Shown here: positions 58,930 to 64,000 of the stretch, in pieces | Layout: each line of letters opens with the position of its first letter | Numbering within the stretch: position 1 is the first letter of the stretch | Source: Setaria digitata | Lineage: Eukaryota > Nematoda > Chromadorea > Rhabditida > Setariidae | DNA: 64,000 nt | Assembly: GCA_003640385.1 (NCBI GenBank) | Contig: RCAB01000188.1 | Location: forward strand, 7,646-71,645 | Direction: 5' to 3' | Notes under the pieces: generated by a model | Database searches by the model: none | What the model was told of the DNA's origin: nothing | Seen by the model: the letters and a program-made list of their open reading frames with translations, nothing else | Position numbers and translations under genes: made by a program

Positions 58930-61199
58930 TCCACTTCTCTTGGTAAGACTAAATTTACCATGCAAGAAACAAGAGTAGAACATTACCATCATAGAATTCC
59001 TCATGTTGCTTTCTGCCCACTCTCCTACAAATCACGTAACAACACGTCGAATAAATAAGCACTAGTAACAGCGTTGTAGATGGACGTTGCAGACTCATTT
59101 AGCGTCCCTCACCACTCGTAACAGCACGTTACTAGCCACCCTAAAGTAAGAAGCTGATTCTCGACATCAGGTTAGCTAACGGTAAATTAATCTGGTCTGG
59201 TAAAAGAGAGATGCACCATCCGTAATCAGTACTTCATGCCGTCCTGCAGGTTTATATACCTGTCTCTCCTGCTGGAAGGTACAGGTAGATAGAAAATTGT
59301 CTAGAAGGAACATTCTAGAAGACTTGTAGGATAGACTGGATGATAGATGACTATTCTTGATCTGAATGTATGCAATAAATACAACTTTATGTTCTTGGCA
59401 GAACAACGACAGCTTCTTCACACGAAGATCGGGAAGGCTGACAGTGATATATTCTAAATAAATGGCAGTTATATATGTCTAAGACTTGTGCTAGCAATAT
59501 GTATATATGCTCTGAAAATCAGACACCAATAATATTTCGAACTTTTGGTGCATAGTTAGCAAACGGTAGCTTTTTAATCATTTCCGTGCGATTAGATAAC
59601 TCTTTTGCACACTACACTGATTGATACGATCGTTCATTGCAGATCATATAAGAAATCCGGTAGTGAAATTGGATGCGTAGGTTAAAAATTTCAATTTAGT
59701 ATCAAACATTCATCTGCTGTTTATAATATCGTTAGATAATTAAATTCTATGTTTAAGTCATTTGAAAGTTTGAGGGGAAAAAGCTTTCACCAAACTATGT
59801 CGGTCACATTAATTGATTCCAGGATGCAGATATTATCCGGTGGGCATTTTGGCATATTCAATTTAATTTTCATTTTCTTTTTTGAGCTAATACCTGCATG
59901 TTTCCGAAATATATGGCGAACAATCAACATCAGACAAACAGAAAATTATCAAGCCTTTTACCAGGCTATTAAAAAGAAAAAAAAAAAATTATCTTTCGAT
60001 AGATCACTGGTCATCATATATATTTAGTACGATGATGCAGCACGGTGTACATTCTACACATTCATTTCATCCAGATGAGACATACGTGGAACAGGCTTTT
60101 AAAAGTTTACAAATATATCGATTCACTAAAAGCAAAATTTAAAAATTTCAATTATATTGTATTTCACCTTTCACCGAATTCTTTTGTTTTTTTTTTGATT
60201 ATGATTCCAACGAACAAATCATGCTACCAATCATCTCGTGGAAAATGTTCAAATTTAACAATTACCTGTGTGGTTCAGCAAGCATCATAACTGTTTTGCG
60301 ATATTCTCTTCTTTATTGAACAGTATGTGAAATGTATGGATACAAATAATACAACTGGTTAGTTACTTTCTGGAATAATTAAGAAAATATGGAGATTGTG
60401 GTTGGTAGAGAACTGAAGCAAAGAAATTCTTAACAAGGACCAAATACCATCATTGCTAATCTAGTTGCTAACTATTTTCTACAGGAGTTGATGTTCATTA
60501 CTGGTCCAGAATCTTTGACATATGTCCCAAATCCATTACCGCAACTAATCCGGTAAATTGGTACTGCTCTATGGAAAAGTGAAACGATACATATTATTTA
60601 CAATGCCATATTATAAACAAATTTACAGTATTAACGCATGCATAAAATGCAACATGAACGGAGTGAATTTCAGATAAGAGACAAAATTGCACGGATATAG
60701 AAAAATTAAGTATGGTATAACTGTTTGACGGACACCATGATCGTAAATATTCTGCGTTAAGCTCTTTGATATTGAAGAGAATTTCGGAGCATTATGACTG
60801 ACATTCACCAAATTAAATATTTAGCAATGGTACCAAAATATCAATCATTTACTATTTAATTAGTATTAGAAATATATTCAAACAGTACCCAACCTTTATT
60901 CCCTGTATGCAGTAAACTAGAAATTTTGTAAATAAAATAAGCCATTAGAATTATATCAACTGTTAAGAGATCGCCATTTTAAATTTATAATAATTGTAAA
61001 TGTGATTATAAATGTTACGTACATTATATAAGCAACAAAATTCTAGTTCTTATCAGTTTTGATCACATACTCGATGATAATTAAATAAATTCTATAGTTC
61101 TCAAAATTCACATCTATTTCTATACCTATACTATTTTCTAATTTATATTAACAGAGGTATAAAAAAGACCGTACCGTTAAAGTGATCAAGTCTATGTGT
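58930..61199. other. intergenic, upstream of the chitin-binding gene
   Basis: This stretch should hold the promoter of the chitin-binding gene and possibly undetected 5' exons of it. Short frames such as 59,176-59,421 (-) and 59,749-60,027 (+) lack domains and strong splice sites. No RNA gene was recognised. Confidence 0.4.
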
Positions 61200-61205
61200 T
61201 TTATT
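61200..61205 (-). terminator. AATAAA poly(A) signal of the Fringe gene
   Basis: AATAAA on the minus strand lies 86 bases beyond the stop codon at 61,291, a normal 3' UTR length for nematode genes. Confidence 0.5.
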
Positions 61206-61290
61206 TTCCAGTAAAATATTTCGCTCCTTAATTACTACAGATAACTATTGGAAATAATTGAAATCATCTTGCTAGCAAATTCACTGTACA

Positions 61291-63863
61291 TCACCGATGA
61301 CACTGTTTGCGATATAAAAAACAATGCAGTGATCGAAACCTTTGTGGATCATCTTCTACAATATATTCTTCGGGTACGCTAACCAAATTTTTTGTTACTT
61401 TCGGTCGTCCACCGGCACTGAAGCTAATCTGAAATAATTTATTAAATTGCTGATGCAGTTCGAATTGGTGGTATCATCCAGCCTGATAACCGCCAGCTTC
61501 TTTTTTTTTTTTTTTCATTTTAGCAAGAAGTTCCAAAAACAAAAAAAAAAAAAAAGAAAAACAGTATCCTAAATGATGATTAGCTGGATAATCACCATGT
61601 AGTTACAATATGCAATGCCTAAAGGAAAGCAAGATCATATGTTTTCGCCGGAATTATTATACCTGTTTATGAATATCAGCCTCGCTAATTTCATCTAGAT
61701 CTTCCAGATGTGAATGAAATTTGTCCACGATAGTCAATTTCACATTCAGAAGGTGTTCTGAAATAATCACGTATCATTTAATATAATTTAATTAAAAATT
61801 ACTAAATGCCATTTTTTTTTTTCAAACAAAATGATAGAAAAATTCGTATCAAATTTGAAAATAAAATCGACCCGTATTTCAAATAATTCTCAAACTAACC
61901 TTATTTTTACTGGTTTAGTATTATTTAAATAGTCATTTCGATTCTTCTTGGTCGAGTTTTTAATATTAGCTAAATATTAATGGAAAAAACTGGATTTTTT
62001 TTAGTCATTAACACTTTTCAGCAATTACTAATTATGTTTAGTTTAGCCGTAAAAGTAACAGAAAAGCCATAAATATCGCGAAGTTTGGATGTAAAATTAC
62101 CTTCTAGCAGACTTAATGAATCCATTTCTTCTTTAAACATAAATTTTTTAAAAAAAAAGCTTTATTAAAAGGTATGATAAATTAACAGTTTCTAATTTAT
62201 TTTTTCTCTGTTGACAAAAAGCAAAAATATCCTAGTTTTTTTTCTTTTTCTTTTTTTTTTTTTGATAAGATGTAGAAATACCGTGAGAAAACGGAAATTG
62301 AATTCAATTTTAAATGAGCAATATGTTCCACCTATCAATGCATTCATCAAACTAACATTATTGTCTGTTCTAGTCAACCAGAAAAGTAATATCAATGAGT
62401 TTTTCTTTTTTTTTTTTTTTTTTTTTCTGAAATATCAGAAGGACAGTGAAATTTCAACAAATTAACGATTTTCCAAAGGTACGAGAGAGAAAAGAATCAA
62501 GAAAAAATGATATTGAGAAACATCCGTGAAGAATATATTTGAAATATTCAATGCTCTGATGATTGAAATATTTTAACGCTGTTCCCAACCAAATTATCTC
62601 TTCTCAAATGACCGTGAAAAATTATTTGTTAACGCTTCGATGATGTCTTTCATTAATTATCATCTCATCAGCAATTTATGAATAAAATATTTGCTGCAGA
62701 AGGAATAAAAAAAAAAAAAAAACCAAAGTTCTCGTGGCAATAGCCGTAAACTAAGATATGTTATCAGTCAGCAGAATTACACAACATGATGAAACCGGAA
62801 AGATTTTAGATGGCTCAGATAAATGTTGGTGCATGTTAGCTTAATTAACATTTGATCATAAATTAACTTCTGAATGAATTGGATGAAATGGTTTATTAGT
62901 TGCTGTAATCAGCAATCATCTGATAGTAGATGTTTGATCGCTTTCATTTGTGAATACTTACACTGCCATCGAAAGATCTTCAACACTGATGAACCGATAA
63001 TTTTAGCATGTTAAGTCGTCCAATTCTCAAATGAGAATAAATGTTTCCTTTTTTTTTTCTCTAAAATTTCCGAAATTCTCTATTAAAAAAACCATTCAGT
63101 GTCAAAAAGAAGCCAATTTGAAATGGAAATAACTTAATTATTGAATATCACACAGAACTAACCAATAAGATATCCGAGGCTAACATCATCAGGTAATCGG
63201 AGAAGCTCACCGAGTTCTTCAAAACCACCATTACGAACATATGAACTCATTTTTGCAAGTAGTGATTTCGAGAGACAGAAACCAGCACCACCAGTTGCAA
63301 ACCAAAAAGTTGCCTGTAAATATTTCAGCAATTCAAAACCATTTTTGTATGCAAATTACATTTTCCTGTATGCATTCGTTCAAATTAAAAATGGAAATAT
63401 AAGTGTTAAAAATTTTTGAAATAAAATGAAACTGCTTATGCTAAAAATAAACCTTGAAAATTTCCTGCATCCTATTTTATGTTTTATAAAGAAATGTAAA
63501 CTTAAAAAAAAAAAATTCAATTTTCTTTTTTTTTTTGATAGCAATTAAACAATTCTACTCTCGACTAAGTTTATGATTAATTTGCTATCTGTTACTGAAA
63601 AACAAAGGAAACATAAACAGAATTGTAAAATTTTTTGTTTCTATCAAAAGAAATCTGAGGTATCAATAAATTAAAAAAAGAAAAGACATTGTCGAGACTG
63701 AATTTAAAGAGCGAATACTTTTTCGGGAGTCAAGTCAACTCCAACTGGTCCCATTGTTGATGGCCTACCCAGGTACCAATCTCGTTTAGGATCAAGCTTT
63801 TTTAAAACGCGTATCAATTCCGCAATATTAACATAATTGTCATCATCAAAGTGGCAAGCCCAG
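61291..63863 (-). CDS. Fringe-type O-fucosylpeptide beta-1,3-N-acetylglucosaminyltransferase (5' end outside the window)
   Basis: Four phase-matched 3' exons are visible: 63863-63719, 63313-63163, 61757-61663 and 61428-61291. They give the last 162 codons of the protein, with the 63,163/61,757 intron about 1.4 kb long. Motifs follow Fringe in order: WACHFDDDNYVN (the DDD metal site), DWYLGRPS, TFWFATGGAGFCLSKSLLAKM, ELLRLPDDVSLGYLIEHLL, VDKFHSHLEDLDEI and the ending RFRSLHCFLYRKQC. The last block matches RFRSIHCHLYPDTPWC of vertebrate Fringe. Fringe enzymes work in the Golgi, adding GlcNAc to O-fucose on EGF repeats of Notch and its ligands. The first exon shown begins with two-thirds of a codon missing, so the N-terminal membrane anchor and the first part of the catalytic domain lie beyond position 64,000. 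Related beta-1,3-glycosyltransferases share DDD and GGAG motifs, but the FHSHLE and RFRSLHC blocks favour Fringe. Confidence 0.88.
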
Positions 63864-64000
63864 CTAAAAACAAATAAGTTATCATTCTGATCAGGATAAA
63901 TTCAAAATAACTGAATAAACCTATAAGGCGATTAAAATTTCAAAAGATTTTTAAACACAAAAATAAAGAAATAAACACAAATAGTTTAGAAATTTCAAAT

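Overview
The window looks like AT-rich nuclear DNA of a parasitic nematode, most probably a spirurid/filarial species. The genes are split into many small exons by introns of roughly 100-1,000 bp. Several start codons sit a few bases downstream of a TTTTTACAG-type acceptor, as expected for spliced-leader trans-splicing. The products match nematode and animal families: a HIPK kinase, TAF12, a TRAIP-type RING protein, an SLC17 carrier, a START protein, eggshell-type chitin-binding domains and Fringe. Species cannot be settled from sequence alone. All exon models were assembled by hand from splice sites, reading phase and family similarity.

Layout. 1-8,020: no supported gene; homopolymer runs and a purine (GA) mirror tract near 0.9-1.1 kb. 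8,021-9,476 (-): a 4-exon gene for a 164-residue single-pass, probably mitochondrial protein. 9.5-11.6 kb: intergenic, with repeated CCGGTT/TTTGACA modules that resemble a decayed DNA transposon. 11,601-12,417 (+): a very short TRAIP/TRUL-1-like RING E3 ligase. 12.4-17.4 kb: no gene seen. 17,426-21,333 (+): a complete 10-exon SLC17/MFS anion transporter. 22,588-25,501 (+): TFIID subunit TAF12 with a 39-glutamine tract before a C-terminal histone fold. 25.5-29.6 kb: convergent intergenic space. 29,590-38,629 (-): a complete 13-exon homeodomain-interacting protein kinase (hpk-1 type). 38.7-44.5 kb: a minisatellite at the kinase start, then a gene-poor stretch ending in a perfect 26-bp palindrome. 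44,567-46,165 (+): a 234-residue START-domain lipid-transfer protein. 46,701 to about 58,929 (-): a very large secreted-type protein with about 27 peritrophin-A (CBM14) chitin-binding domains, related to CBD-1-type eggshell proteins. 61,291 to beyond 63,863 (-): the 3' part of a Fringe-type beta-1,3-N-acetylglucosaminyltransferase that runs off the right edge.

The genes do not form an obvious pathway and no operon-like spacing is seen: the closest same-strand genes, SLC17 and TAF12, are 1.25 kb apart. Shared themes are limited. Transcription control is represented by TAF12 and HIPK. Extracellular or surface biology is represented by the chitin-binding protein and by Fringe, which normally modifies Notch EGF repeats. 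The most unusual items are the size of the chitin-binding protein with a recent two-domain cassette duplication inside it, two short Cys-Lys-Tyr-Val repeats in its middle, a Fringe gene in a nematode, the minimal TRAIP protein, and the palindrome directly upstream of the START gene.
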